The position numbers and the translations under genes were made by a program. A DNA stretch of 40,334 nucleotides from Chthoniobacterales bacterium (lineage in GTDB: Bacteria; Verrucomicrobiota; Verrucomicrobiia; Chthoniobacterales; UBA10450), in contig JACDGM010000035.1 in NCBI GenBank assembly GCA_013815325.1, forward strand, positions 1-40,334, given 5' to 3'. Below are positions 1 to 8,701 of this stretch, in pieces; the first letter of the stretch is position 1; each line of letters begins with the position of its first letter. Below the pieces are notes generated by a model. The model ran no database searches. It was not told where the DNA came from and saw nothing but the letters and a program-made list of their open reading frames with translations.

Positions 1-818
1 CGCACGTAGCATTGCTCCCGGACTTCTTCTCCGCTGGTCTGTTTCGGGAAAACTTTGGGTCGCGCAAGGCCCGCATCGTCACTTCGATTTCGATGTTCTA
101 TGATCTCGAGGATCCATTAAGCTTCATGAAAGATGTCGCTTCCATTCTGGACGAAGAGGGAGTCTGGCATTTCGAGATGAGCTACATGCCGTCGATGGTA
201 CGGACGATGGGCTATGACACCATTTGTCATGAACACCTCGAGTATTACTCGCTGCACCAGATCAAATGGATGGCTGACCGTTGCGATCTCAAGATTGTGG
301 ACGTGGCATTCAATGAAGTTAACGGTGGCAGCTTCGCAGTCACAGTGGCCCGGCGATCCTCCTCTCATGCCGAGAATTCAACCCAAATTGAACGACTGCT
401 GCTCGAAGAAGAGATGCAAGGATTAAGAAGTGTAAGGCAACAACGCGACTTCGAGAACGCAGTCGAGGCTCACAAGAAAGAGCTCCTTCGATTATTGCAC
501 GCCTTGAAGGCGGAGAAACGCACCGTCGTAGGGTACGGCGCCTCCACCAAAGGGAATGTCCTTTTGCAGCATTGCGGAATTTCGCGCGACCTGCTGCCGG
601 CGATCGCGGAAGTGAACAAGGATAAGTTCGGCTGCTTCACTCCCGGCACCAGCATCCCGATCATTTCTGAAGCCGAAGCGCACGCGATGAAACCCGATTA
701 CCTCTTTGTGCTACCCTGGCATTTCCGCTCGAATATCATCGAGCGCGAACAGGCTTTTTTGAGTAGGGGAGGAAAGTTGATTTTCCCTCTTCCTACGATC
801 GAAATCGTAGGAGGATAG
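1..818 (+). CDS. Sugar C-methyltransferase, 5'-truncated by window edge
   Basis: The reading frame is open from the left edge, so the N-terminal part (usually a zinc-binding domain and the SAM-binding start) is outside the window. What remains is the second half of a class I SAM methyltransferase of the NDP-hexose C-methyltransferase type. It contains the stretch VTSISMFYDLEDP and the family hallmark YDTICHEHLEYYS, then the C-terminal Methyltransf_14-like domain with GYGASTKGNVLLQ and ending in FPLPTIEIV. Family members methylate a carbon of a nucleotide-activated keto-deoxy sugar in the cytoplasm for surface polysaccharide. The stop codon is followed after six bases by the next gene, whose ribosome site AGGAGGA (809-815) overlaps this gene's end, so the two are co-transcribed. 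The family call is firm; the exact sugar is unknown. Confidence 0.85.
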   Translation, partial: HVALLPDFFSAGLFRENFGSRKARIVTSISMFYDLEDPLSFMKDVASILDEEGVWHFEMSYMPSMVRTMGYDTICHEHLEYYSLHQIKWMADRCDLKIVDVAFNEVNGGSFAVTVARRSSSHAENSTQIERLLLEEEMQGLRSVRQQRDFENAVEAHKKELLRLLHALKAEKRTVVGYGASTKGNVLLQHCGISRDLLPAIAEVNKDKFGCFTPGTSIPIISEAEAHAMKPDYLFVLPWHFRSNIIEREQAFLSRGGKLIFPLPTIEIVGG

Positions 819-824
819 CTCGTC

Positions 825-3215
825 GTGCGAAGCGCGCTCATCATCGGCGCGGGCGGACAGGACGGTCGTCTGCTGACCTCGCAACTCCTTAATCGCGAAG
901 ACGCCGTACTCGGTTGGACGCGGACGAAACCGGTGCCGCCTTTGGATTGCGAGTGCGCCCAGATCGATCTCCTTAACTCTCTCTCCGTCGCTAACGAAAT
1001 TCGGAACCTGCAGCCCGATGAGATCTATTATCTGGCTGCGTTTCATCATTCGACCGAAGACTCTATCGAACTTGGCTCAGCGGACCTGTTACAGCGCAGT
1101 TTTGCAGTGCATGTCGACGGGCTGCGGAACGTCCTTCAAGCCATCAAGGTCCTTTCGCCACGGACACGCCTCTTTTACGCGGCCTCTTCGCACGTTTTCG
1201 GCGAAGCCGTCGCGCCGTTGCAGAACGAACAGACCCCATTCGAGCCAATTTCCGCTTACGGCATCTCGAAGGCTGCGGGTATCGCATGTTGCCGTCTTTT
1301 CCGGGATATGGGCGTCTTTGCAGCGACCGGCATTTTGTTTAATCATGAGTCGTCGGTGCGGAAAGCATCGTTCCTCTCCCAGAAAGTTGTGCAGGGAGTC
1401 TTGCAGGCGCTGCATGAGCCCGCGTTCAAGCTCGTCCTCGGTAATCTCGACGCGCGCGCGGATTGGGGCTACGCGCCCGACTATGTGGACGCGATGTTCC
1501 GCATCCTTCAGTTACCCGAGCCAGGTGACTTTGTCGTGGCATCAGGCGAGCTGCACACCGTGCGAGAGTTCGCTCAAGCGGCCTTCGCAGCGGCTGGGCT
1601 GGATTGGAGTCAACACGTCAAGACAGACGAGCACCTGCTGAAAAGACATTCCCAAGCCCTTTGTGGCGATGCCGGTAAACTTCGCGCCGCGACTGGGTGG
1701 TCATCGACGATGAATTTTACCGAAATGGTTGCGAGTCTCGTTCACGATACGAAGGGAAACATGAAGCCGTCAAAACTGCTCATCTTCATTCCCACTTACA
1801 ACGAGTCAGAAAACGCCGAGCGTCTGTGTCGCGAATTAAGCGAGCTTGGACTCGGCGCCGACATCGTTTTTTGTGACGACGGGTCACCTGATGGGACGGG
1901 TCCTATCGTTGATCGGCTAGCTCAAGAATTTTCGCACGTCCAAGCCATGCACCGCTCCGGCAAGCTCGGTATCGGCAGTGCGCATCGGGACGGCATTCGC
2001 TACGCATATAAGCATGGGTATGAAACATTGGTGACCATGGATTGCGACTTCACCCATCAGCCTGCGGACGTGAAGCGTCTCCTGGAAGCAGCCCAGACGA
2101 ACGGCGGGGTCATTACTATCGGCTCGCGCTACATCGCGCAGAACAGCCTGCCGGGTTGGAACCTGATGCGACGCTCATTGACGTACCTTGGCCACCTGTT
2201 GACTACTAAGTTGCTTCGCCTGCCGCTGGACGCCACGGGAGCGTTGCGCGTTTATCAGCTCCGCTCGTTGCCCCAGGAGATTTTTCACCGTGTCCGTTCG
2301 CGCGGGTATTCGTTCTTTTTTGAAAGCCTCTTCGTTTTGCACCGCAATGGTTTCCTTATCGAAGAAGTGCCGATTGCGCTTCCGGCCCGTACCTATGGAC
2401 ATTCCAAAATGTCGCTGCGTGAGACAACGCGCAGCGCTGCCCGTTTGCTCAGGCTCTACTGGCTAACTCTTCGCCGGCCGGATAGCTTTCTGCTGTCATC
2501 GCCGATCCCGCCAATTCTCGGCGCTGAATTATCGCTCGAGGATACCCAAGGGTGGGACAGCTACTGGACTCGCGGCCAGGCGAAAAGCCGCCGGATTTAT
2601 TCTTTTGTCGCGAGCGCTTATCGACGACTCGCCATCCGGGGCAGTCTCAATCACTTCATCCGCAAGCATTTTTCACCCGGGGCTCGGCTTCTCCATGCCG
2701 GGTGCGGGTCGGGTCAGGTAGACTCGGAGCTTTCGCGTGAGATGCGGATCACCGCCGTTGATATCTCCTTGCCCGCGCTCGAATCCTACCGACGCAACAA
2801 TCCCCGCGCCGAATCCATTCGCCATGCCGACATACTTCATCTCGACGACGTCGTTAGCGATGGCTTCGATGGAGCGTATAACCTGGGAGTTGTGGAACAC
2901 TTCACCCACGACCAGATCGTCCAAATCCTCCGTGAGATGGGCCGGACGGTGAAGCCAGGTGGTAAGTTGGTTATCTTCTGGCCCCATCGTCGGGCGACGA
3001 GTGTCTTCGTCCTTAAGATGATCCACAGCCTGCTCGACAGCTTCCGTCGGACCAGTGCCCCCCGCCTTCGCCTTCATCCACCCGAGATTTCGCTGCTCCA
3101 GTCACGCGACCAGGCCCAGGCGGTCATTGAAGAAGCCGGATTCAACCTGGTTGATTACTACTTTGGTTTCCGCGACCTGCTTGTCCAAGCGGTTGTCGTC
3201 GGATGCAAGCGGTGA
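825..3215 (+). CDS. Three-domain fusion: NAD-dependent sugar epimerase/dehydratase - GT2 glycosyltransferase - SAM methyltransferase
   Basis: A 796-residue protein starting at GTG 825, ten bases after AGGAGGA. Residues 1-312 are an extended SDR of the GDP-mannose 4,6-dehydratase/epimerase type: Rossmann loop GAGGQDGR near the N-terminus and an active-site-like YGISK. Residues 313-560 are a family 2 glycosyltransferase like polyprenyl-phosphate mannose synthase: IFIPTYNESENAERL, DDGSPDGT, MDCDFTHQP and GHSKMS, with no membrane helices. Residues about 575-796 are a class I methyltransferase with HAGCGSGQVDSEL and NLGVVEHF. The GT2 part begins with a methionine (codon at 1761) that would be a natural start if it were a separate gene, but no stop separates the domains. 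All three activities fit making and modifying activated sugars at the inner membrane. The next gene overlaps by 13 bases. A lost stop codon or sequencing error is the alternative to a true fusion. Confidence 0.85.
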   Translation: MRSALIIGAGGQDGRLLTSQLLNREDAVLGWTRTKPVPPLDCECAQIDLLNSLSVANEIRNLQPDEIYYLAAFHHSTEDSIELGSADLLQRSFAVHVDGLRNVLQAIKVLSPRTRLFYAASSHVFGEAVAPLQNEQTPFEPISAYGISKAAGIACCRLFRDMGVFAATGILFNHESSVRKASFLSQKVVQGVLQALHEPAFKLVLGNLDARADWGYAPDYVDAMFRILQLPEPGDFVVASGELHTVREFAQAAFAAAGLDWSQHVKTDEHLLKRHSQALCGDAGKLRAATGWSSTMNFTEMVASLVHDTKGNMKPSKLLIFIPTYNESENAERLCRELSELGLGADIVFCDDGSPDGTGPIVDRLAQEFSHVQAMHRSGKLGIGSAHRDGIRYAYKHGYETLVTMDCDFTHQPADVKRLLEAAQTNGGVITIGSRYIAQNSLPGWNLMRRSLTYLGHLLTTKLLRLPLDATGALRVYQLRSLPQEIFHRVRSRGYSFFFESLFVLHRNGFLIEEVPIALPARTYGHSKMSLRETTRSAARLLRLYWLTLRRPDSFLLSSPIPPILGAELSLEDTQGWDSYWTRGQAKSRRIYSFVASAYRRLAIRGSLNHFIRKHFSPGARLLHAGCGSGQVDSELSREMRITAVDISLPALESYRRNNPRAESIRHADILHLDDVVSDGFDGAYNLGVVEHFTHDQIVQILREMGRTVKPGGKLVIFWPHRRATSVFVLKMIHSLLDSFRRTSAPRLRLHPPEISLLQSRDQAQAVIEEAGFNLVDYYFGFRDLLVQAVVVGCKR

Positions 3216-4996
3216 GCATCGGTCCTGTTCTTACTTTGACCGGTGCCGGCATAGAAACCGAGCTGCGGGCGGCGGATCCCTCGCTCGACTGCGCGGGGAC
3301 CCTGAGTAACTCTGTTGGCTGTTGGCTGCGCCGCCTTGAGTGGGCCGTTGGCATAATCATCGTTACCGTCGCCATAACTCTTCACATCCGCTTTGTCACT
3401 CATGTTGGCGGACTATGGCGCGATGAAACCAATAGCGTAAACCTTGCTACGCTTCCTACCTTTGCGGAGGTCTGGCACTTTCTGGATTACGACTCGTTCC
3501 CGATTCTTTACTTCGCCCTCCTCCGTACTTGGGCAGGAATTTTTGGTGCCGGAAACGACGAAGCTCTGCGCGCTCTTGGTCTGCTTATCGGTTTAAGCGT
3601 ACTTGGGGCTTTGTGGGCCAATGCGCGGGCGTTCGGCTGCAGGGTGCCGTTGCTCTCTCTCGCCTTGGTCGGCTTGAATCCAATGATCGTGCGATACGGC
3701 GACTCCAATCGCGCCTACGGTTTGGGGATTCTCCTGATTTTGCTGACGCTCCGGAGTTTTTGGCGGCTGGTGGAACGACCGGCGGCTCCCTCCACTAGGA
3801 GGATCGCAGTGGCCGCGATCCTGTCGGTGCTGAGCGTGCAGTGCCTGTATTACAATGCGGTCCTACTGCTCGCGCTCGCCACCGGCGCGGTAGCCGTAAC
3901 TATACGGGCTAGGGCGTGGCGAACGGCTGGCATTATCCTTCTGATTGGCGCGTTCGCGGGCGCTTCGTTGTTGCCATACGCGCCGATCATCATCCGAATG
4001 CGGGAGTGGACATTTCTGGTGAGTTATCCCGCCTCTTTTTCGTGGTTATGGAAACGCGCTGGTGAAGTGATGGGATCGCCTGAGCCGGGGGCGGTTTGGT
4101 TATGGGTCGCCCTTGTTGTTGTCGGCCTTGGCATTGCCACCGTGTTAGGGGCGCGTGCGCTGCTAAGACGGCGAGGGCCTAAGGCCGATTCGCAATCTCA
4201 GCAGGCTTCTGAGGGACTCCCGGCAGCGGTCATTTTTGCCGCAGTCACTCTCGTGATCGGTGTGGCGGGATACAGCGGGTTTCTCAAGATGCTCAATTAT
4301 TACACGCAGCCTTGGTATTACGTCACGCTAGCTGCTTTTGTGGCCTGCACCTTGGACGCCATCTTTGCTGCGTGGCCGATTAACCCAAATCACAATCGTT
4401 TTACAATGGCACTCCGCTGCCTTCGGCCGGCGGTCGCCATACTGCTGCTTTGCTTCACGCTGCCGCTAACGTGGAGCGAATTGCCCACGAGGCACACGAA
4501 CGTCGATCTCATCGCCGCGCAGATTCAGAGACACTCCCAGAAGGGCGATGTGATTCTCGTTCCTCGTTGGGAATGCGCGATCTCTTTTTGTCGATACTAT
4601 CACGGTCAGGGAGAACTCGTGACGATTCCTCCTATCGATGATCACCGCTTTCATCGCTATGATTTGGTCCTGGCTCAGATGAGCATTGCTAACGCGCATC
4701 AACCTGTCCTGGATCGGCTAGAGCAAGCGTTGCGCTCAGGTCACCGGGTCTTCCTGGCCGACGCGCTTCCCGTTCCCGATGCGGAGGTGCAGTTGCCAAG
4801 CCTACGCGCGCCCTACCAAGACCCAAATGGCGGCTGGCATGGTGTCCCGTATGACGAAATCTGGAAAGCTCATGTGGGACGCTTCCTCCGCACCCACGCA
4901 AAACGCGGGTGCAGGATTGAAGTTCCACTCACGCCCGGCGCTCAAGTGCAAAACTTTGAAGAGCTGGATCCGGGCGTGCTGGAAGGATGGCACTAA
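3203..4996 (+). CDS. GT-C (GT39/ArnT-like) membrane glycosyltransferase
   Basis: A 597-residue polytopic membrane protein. The first membrane helix is at about residues 46-66 and is followed by the short loop WRDETNSV (72-79); an acidic pair in the first periplasmic loop is the catalytic hallmark of GT-C enzymes that use polyprenyl-phosphate sugars. About ten further hydrophobic segments extend to residue ~425. A soluble C-terminal domain of ~170 residues follows (positions about 4480-4996), presumably periplasmic. The start at 3203 overlaps the end of the fusion gene by 13 bases, implying translational coupling; a GTG at 3213 is an alternative. The ~45 residues before the first helix are unusual, so the true start could lie further in. 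Acceptor unknown. The GT2 domain upstream could make its lipid-linked donor (inference). Confidence 0.75.
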   Translation: MQAVSIGPVLTLTGAGIETELRAADPSLDCAGTLSNSVGCWLRRLEWAVGIIIVTVAITLHIRFVTHVGGLWRDETNSVNLATLPTFAEVWHFLDYDSFPILYFALLRTWAGIFGAGNDEALRALGLLIGLSVLGALWANARAFGCRVPLLSLALVGLNPMIVRYGDSNRAYGLGILLILLTLRSFWRLVERPAAPSTRRIAVAAILSVLSVQCLYYNAVLLLALATGAVAVTIRARAWRTAGIILLIGAFAGASLLPYAPIIIRMREWTFLVSYPASFSWLWKRAGEVMGSPEPGAVWLWVALVVVGLGIATVLGARALLRRRGPKADSQSQQASEGLPAAVIFAAVTLVIGVAGYSGFLKMLNYYTQPWYYVTLAAFVACTLDAIFAAWPINPNHNRFTMALRCLRPAVAILLLCFTLPLTWSELPTRHTNVDLIAAQIQRHSQKGDVILVPRWECAISFCRYYHGQGELVTIPPIDDHRFHRYDLVLAQMSIANAHQPVLDRLEQALRSGHRVFLADALPVPDAEVQLPSLRAPYQDPNGGWHGVPYDEIWKAHVGRFLRTHAKRGCRIEVPLTPGAQVQNFEELDPGVLEGWH

Positions 4997-5141
4997 CCTG
5001 AGCGCGCAAATACCCGCGAGCAGGTCTTGCTGATCAAAGAAGGCTATTGCCCTTTCGGTCACTGCAGCGCTTGGACGCGCAAGGCTGGTGCCATAATCAT
5101 GCCCGCTGTCTTGCCATTGCTGCTAACTACAATAGTAACAC

Positions 5142-7010
5142 TTACTCTTGTGACTGTACTACCTGCATCTTCTTTTCTATCTCATTCCGCAGAGCGAAAA
5201 ACGCCGGCTGCGTCGGATTGAGCTCTAACGCTTGCGCGATCCTGGCCCTCGCTGTCGTCAAATCACCAGCTTTCAAATCCGCTTGGGCGAGCAGGTAAAA
5301 AGTTTTCGGATCGTGCGGGTTTTCTTTGAGTGCGTGAGCAAAAAGTCTCGCAGCCAAGTTCCAACGCTTTTCCTCCAGAGCCAAAATGCCAAGGTTCTTA
5401 TAACTTCGTTCATGCTGAGGGTCGAGCCGGAGCGCCGCGAAATAGAACTCTTTCGCAGCTGTTCTGTTTCCTTGAGCCAGCCGAAGATTGCCTAGGGCAA
5501 AGTTCACCTCCACATTGCTGGGAACATAAGCGTAAGCCAGATCGAGCTTGCGTTCCGCTACCGTCAGCTGGTGGGCTCCCAGCGCCTGCAATCCGGAATT
5601 GTAGCTCTCGAGCGCCCAGAGCGAGGAGTCTCTTTGAGGGATGGATACAAACCAGGTGCCCACGGCTAGAAGGCTCAAGTAAAGGGCTCCGCGACGATAG
5701 TTGGCATCCACCCCGGCACGCCACAATTCGGAAACTCCTGCGGCGGCGAAAAGCAGTAGCCCTGGCACGGCCGCCATCCGGTAGCGTTCGGTTATGAAAA
5801 CGCTGAGCAGCGAAACGAGGTGTAGGAGCACAGCGACCGCGGCCCAACGCGAAAGGGGGAATTTGCCCCAGGCCAGGAGCAAACCGGGAAGCGCCAACGC
5901 GGCGATGAGTCCAAATCTGATCCCAGGAAAAATTACGCCTTGGTCTCGCAGTGTCTCGATAATGCTGAGATCGTCGTACTGGAAGGCGTTCCAGAAATAC
6001 TGTGTCTTTAGTCCAAGCAGCTTGAGCCATCCGCCTGGATGTTGCTCGATCCACGCGCGAGCTTTCTGCGACCAAAAAGCAGAGACTTCGGAACGTTTGA
6101 GCGGGTGCCCCGCTGCCTTTTCCGCGGCGGTGATCGAGTCCTGCAGCATTGCCACCTGACCGGCATGGAGGCCGGGCGGAAACCTTGGATAACCAGTTGC
6201 CATCGGATTGTTCCCGATCCAGAAATTGACCCCGCCGTGGGCCGAAAGAAAAATCGGATCGCGCGCGATGACGTAGTTATGGGTCACCGCCGGTGAGGCG
6301 CCGAGGAAAGTTCCCGCCAGAAAGACCGCCACGCTCGCAAACCGGCGGGAGAAAATCGCCTTCCAGCGCAGGAAGAAGGCCGCGACGACAAGCGGAATCA
6401 AGAAAAGAATTGTCGCGATCCCCATGGCGGTGAAGCCGATGAGCAAACCGAAGAACAGACAGGGGAAAAGAGTGGGAAGAGTCTTTCGCCTAACGATCTC
6501 ATAAACGACAAACCAGAAAACAAAAACGAGCCAGGATATCGGCATCAGTATCACCGAGTAAGCTTGTGCGGGCTGGAACAACGCCCAGCCAATTGCTGCC
6601 AGCAGACCAATCGCTTTCGTGCGAAACGACGGTCCTTCCACCGGCTCTGTCGCGACTTTGTCGCCGAAGGCGCACAAGCTAAGCTTATAGAGGACAACCG
6701 CGGTCCCGCCCTCGAGTCCCGCCTGCAGGAGCCCCGGTACGAACGGGCTATAGCCGCAAATTTTGTAGATCGCGGCGAGCAGATAGGCATAGAGCGGCAG
6801 GCCGTAGAAGGCAGTATGGCTGGTCCAATCCCCACCCAGAATTCGCAAGGCCCAGTTGTTGTAGAACTGCATGTCTCCCGCCTCGGGAAGAAGAAATTGC
6901 GAACCGGTCAGGCGTACCAGGATGACAAGCCGAAGCAGGAAAACACTGAGGAAAACGCAGGCGCCAACCGGCAGGTTAGTCACGGTGAGGCGGTTCTTCG
7001 GAAGGTTCAT
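5142..7010 (-). CDS. GT39-like membrane glycosyltransferase with C-terminal TPR domain
   Basis: A 622-residue protein. Residues 15-460 carry about ten hydrophobic segments, with the acidic loop LPEAGDMQFYNNW (41-53) after the first helix, as in PMT/ArnT-like GT-C enzymes. Residues about 470-610 form TPR repeats (LGNLRLAQGNRTAAKEFY, LGILALEEKRWNLAARLF and similar). The fold predicts transfer of a sugar from a polyprenyl carrier to a periplasmic acceptor, with the TPRs perhaps recruiting the acceptor protein. It is transcribed towards the sugar cluster at 1-5 kb and diverges from the pilin genes. It contains the only copy of the dispersed CCTAACGA word in the first 11 kb (6489-6496). Specific substrate unknown; an O-antigen-ligase-like role is a less likely alternative. 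Confidence 0.75.
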   Translation of the reverse strand: MNLPKNRLTVTNLPVGACVFLSVFLLRLVILVRLTGSQFLLPEAGDMQFYNNWALRILGGDWTSHTAFYGLPLYAYLLAAIYKICGYSPFVPGLLQAGLEGGTAVVLYKLSLCAFGDKVATEPVEGPSFRTKAIGLLAAIGWALFQPAQAYSVILMPISWLVFVFWFVVYEIVRRKTLPTLFPCLFFGLLIGFTAMGIATILFLIPLVVAAFFLRWKAIFSRRFASVAVFLAGTFLGASPAVTHNYVIARDPIFLSAHGGVNFWIGNNPMATGYPRFPPGLHAGQVAMLQDSITAAEKAAGHPLKRSEVSAFWSQKARAWIEQHPGGWLKLLGLKTQYFWNAFQYDDLSIIETLRDQGVIFPGIRFGLIAALALPGLLLAWGKFPLSRWAAVAVLLHLVSLLSVFITERYRMAAVPGLLLFAAAGVSELWRAGVDANYRRGALYLSLLAVGTWFVSIPQRDSSLWALESYNSGLQALGAHQLTVAERKLDLAYAYVPSNVEVNFALGNLRLAQGNRTAAKEFYFAALRLDPQHERSYKNLGILALEEKRWNLAARLFAHALKENPHDPKTFYLLAQADLKAGDLTTARARIAQALELNPTQPAFFALRNEIEKKMQVVQSQE

Positions 7011-7137
7011 CGACAGAGCAAGCGAAGGAAAGCTAAAGCAGGGACAATGCTAGCAACCGTACGAACAGACTCTGCCGCTGCCGGGGGAAATCGCAGGAGT
7101 GCGCCTGATGCAAAAACTCTCAGCATCTTAGGCTCCT

Positions 7138-7152
7138 TGGCATAAACGCTGC
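7138..7152 (+). promoter_or_regulatory. Putative sigma-54 promoter of pilin gene 1
   Basis: TGGCATAAACGCTGC matches the -24/-12 consensus TGGCACGNNNNTTGC at both invariant pairs (GG and GC, correct spacing) and at TGGCA. It lies 86 bases before the ATG, the same distance as in the second pilin gene. Pilin genes are classically sigma-54/PilR dependent. Confidence 0.6.
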
Positions 7153-7223
7153 TCCAATTGGCGTATCCGCGCTGGAACCGCGGACGCAATCAAAACAAAC
7201 AAACCAAATAGAAAGCAAACAGT

Positions 7224-7631
7224 ATGTTAACGAAACTCAACAAACGCCGCGGGGGTTTCACCCTCGTGGAAATCATGATCGTGGTCGCGATCATCGCCTT
7301 GCTTGCGGCTATCGCGGTTCCTGGATTCCTCCGGGCCCGTAAACGTTCGCAAGCCAGTCGTGTTATCAACGATCTGCGCTTGATCGACGCCGCAGTGGAT
7401 CAATACGCGATCGAAAATAACAAGCAAACGAACGCGAGCGTCCCTGTGGCCGCGTGGACTCAATACCTGAAAAAAGGCACCGTGCTCTACAACTCGGGCA
7501 AAGACCTTTTCAGCAACGACTACAATGCTCAGACCGTGGACAGTCTGCCGAAGATCCCGCTATCGACCTTCAACACCTTGTCGGATGTCGCGGATTCGAC
7601 CTTCTGGGCTCCTTATTCGACCGGACCCTAG
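7224..7631 (+). CDS. Type IV pilin / pseudopilin, copy 1
   Basis: A 135-residue prepilin with a short basic leader (MLTKLNKRRGG), the prepilin-peptidase site G|FTLVE with the conserved glutamate at +5, and the hydrophobic helix IMIVVAIIALLAAIAVPGFL that both anchors the subunit in the membrane and packs the fibre core. The remaining ~95 residues are a small globular head without the C-terminal cysteine pair seen in many type IVa pilins, so a type II secretion-like pseudopilin is possible. It differs from the copy at 8091 at only about 8 of 135 residues. A sigma-54 type promoter lies upstream and a strong hairpin follows, so it forms its own transcription unit. No pilus assembly genes are in the window. 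Confidence 0.93.
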   Translation: MLTKLNKRRGGFTLVEIMIVVAIIALLAAIAVPGFLRARKRSQASRVINDLRLIDAAVDQYAIENNKQTNASVPVAAWTQYLKKGTVLYNSGKDLFSNDYNAQTVDSLPKIPLSTFNTLSDVADSTFWAPYSTGP

Positions 7632-7634
7632 GGA

Positions 7635-7693
7635 TCTCACGATTCATACTCCTGCCATCCCGAAGGCGCGGTGGCAGGGAATGAGTCGTGAGA
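7635..7693 (+). terminator. Long stem-loop after pilin gene 1
   Basis: Two nested arms pair: TCTCACGATTCAT (7635-7647) with ATGAGTCGTGAGA (7681-7693), 12 of 13 positions, and CCTGCCA (7651-7657) with TGGCAGG (7672-7678), perfect. It begins three bases after the stop codon. There is no strong U-run, so it could be a terminator or an mRNA-stabilising 3' hairpin. Confidence 0.6.
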
Positions 7694-8005
7694 ATTTGAT
7701 TCGAAGAGTCTCTCTCGCTTCTGAGTCGGCTGGGGACTCAAGCAATTCGTCTGGAATAGCGCCTCCTGGGACTGCGCTTCGCCTTGTGAGAACCGCGCGG
7801 TCTAATTGGCGAGTAGAACTGCCCCGCTTGCCTGAATAGAAAAGCGCCCCCGCCTGGCGCCGGGCAATTCTTTCATGAAGGCCTCTCTCTTCATTCTCCA
7901 GTCCCGGGTGGGCGATTCTTCGCCGGTCCGTAGTGTAAGAATGTCATTCTCTTCAATATCGCGACCTGGGGTTCTCACGCACTCGTATCTCTATTTCTCG
8001 CCGCG
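7694..8005. other. Non-coding spacer between the pilin genes
   Basis: No convincing gene in about 310 bases. The only structure seen is a small inverted repeat AGAAT-gtc-ATTCT near 7937-7949, about 60 bases before the second sigma-54 promoter, which could be an activator site; this is speculative. Confidence 0.4.
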
Positions 8006-8020
8006 TGGCATTGACGTTGC
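8006..8020 (+). promoter_or_regulatory. Strong sigma-54 promoter of pilin gene 2
   Basis: TGGCATTGACGTTGC, followed by TTT, matches TGGCACGNNNNTTGC at nine of the eleven defined positions, including both invariant GG and GC pairs. It lies 85 bases before the ATG of the second pilin. Confidence 0.75.
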
Positions 8021-8090
8021 TTTGTAAGGCTAAAGACCCGGGAGGAATCGCGGATCCGCAATCAAACAATAAATAAAAGAAGCAGAAAAT

Positions 8091-8498
8091 ATGATAACCA
8101 AATTCAACAGACGCCGCGGGGGTTTCACCCTCGTGGAAATCATGATCGTGGTCGCGATCATCGCCTTGCTTGCGGCTATCGCGGTTCCTGGATTTCTCCG
8201 GGCCCGTAAACGTTCGCAGGCCAGCCGTGTTATCAACGATCTGCGCTTGATCGACGCCGCCGTGGATCAGTACGCGATCGAAAATAACAAACAAACGAAC
8301 GCGAGCGTCCCTATCGCCGCGTGGACCCAATACCTGAAAAAAGGCACCGTGCTCTACAACTCGGGCAAAGACCTTTTCAGCAACGACTACAAGGCGCAGA
8401 CCGTGGACAGTCTGCCGTTGATTCCGCTATCGACCTATAACACCTTGTCGGACGTCGCGAATTCCACCTTCTGGGCTCCTTATTCAACTGGACCCTAG
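8091..8498 (+). CDS. Type IV pilin / pseudopilin, copy 2
   Basis: A 135-residue near-duplicate of the pilin at 7224, with the same leader plan (MITKFNRRRGG), cleavage site G|FTLVE and N-terminal helix. The differences are conservative changes in the leader and six head residues (V/I, N/K, K/L, F/Y, D/N). The coding DNA is almost identical while the upstream and spacer DNA is not, which points to recent duplication or gene conversion restricted to the coding region. It has its own sigma-54 promoter and a downstream hairpin. Two such subunits could be co-assembled or differentially expressed; the sequence does not say which. Confidence 0.93.
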   Translation: MITKFNRRRGGFTLVEIMIVVAIIALLAAIAVPGFLRARKRSQASRVINDLRLIDAAVDQYAIENNKQTNASVPIAAWTQYLKKGTVLYNSGKDLFSNDYKAQTVDSLPLIPLSTYNTLSDVANSTFWAPYSTGP

Positions 8499-8504
8499 TG
8501 TGTG

Positions 8505-8546
8505 ACGATTCATTCTGTCATCACCGAGTGAGACGGAATGAGTTGG
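8505..8546 (+). terminator. Hairpin after pilin gene 2
   Basis: ACGATTCATTCTGTC (8505-8519) pairs imperfectly, with G-U pairs, with GACGGAATGAGTT (8532-8544). It resembles the hairpin after copy 1 (shared ACGATTCAT just after the stop), suggesting that the 3' untranslated end was part of the duplication. Confidence 0.5.
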
Positions 8547-8701
8547 CGATCAATTCCATGCTTTCTGTTGAAAGGTGGTCGAGACTCGGCGGACAAGTAA
8601 CCTTGGAAGCGCTCCATAAATGATTCGATGCATCTCACAAATGGGTTGGGAGGTATTTCATCCATAAGATGACTTCGACACTCTGTCTCAGGGAGACGCA
8701 C

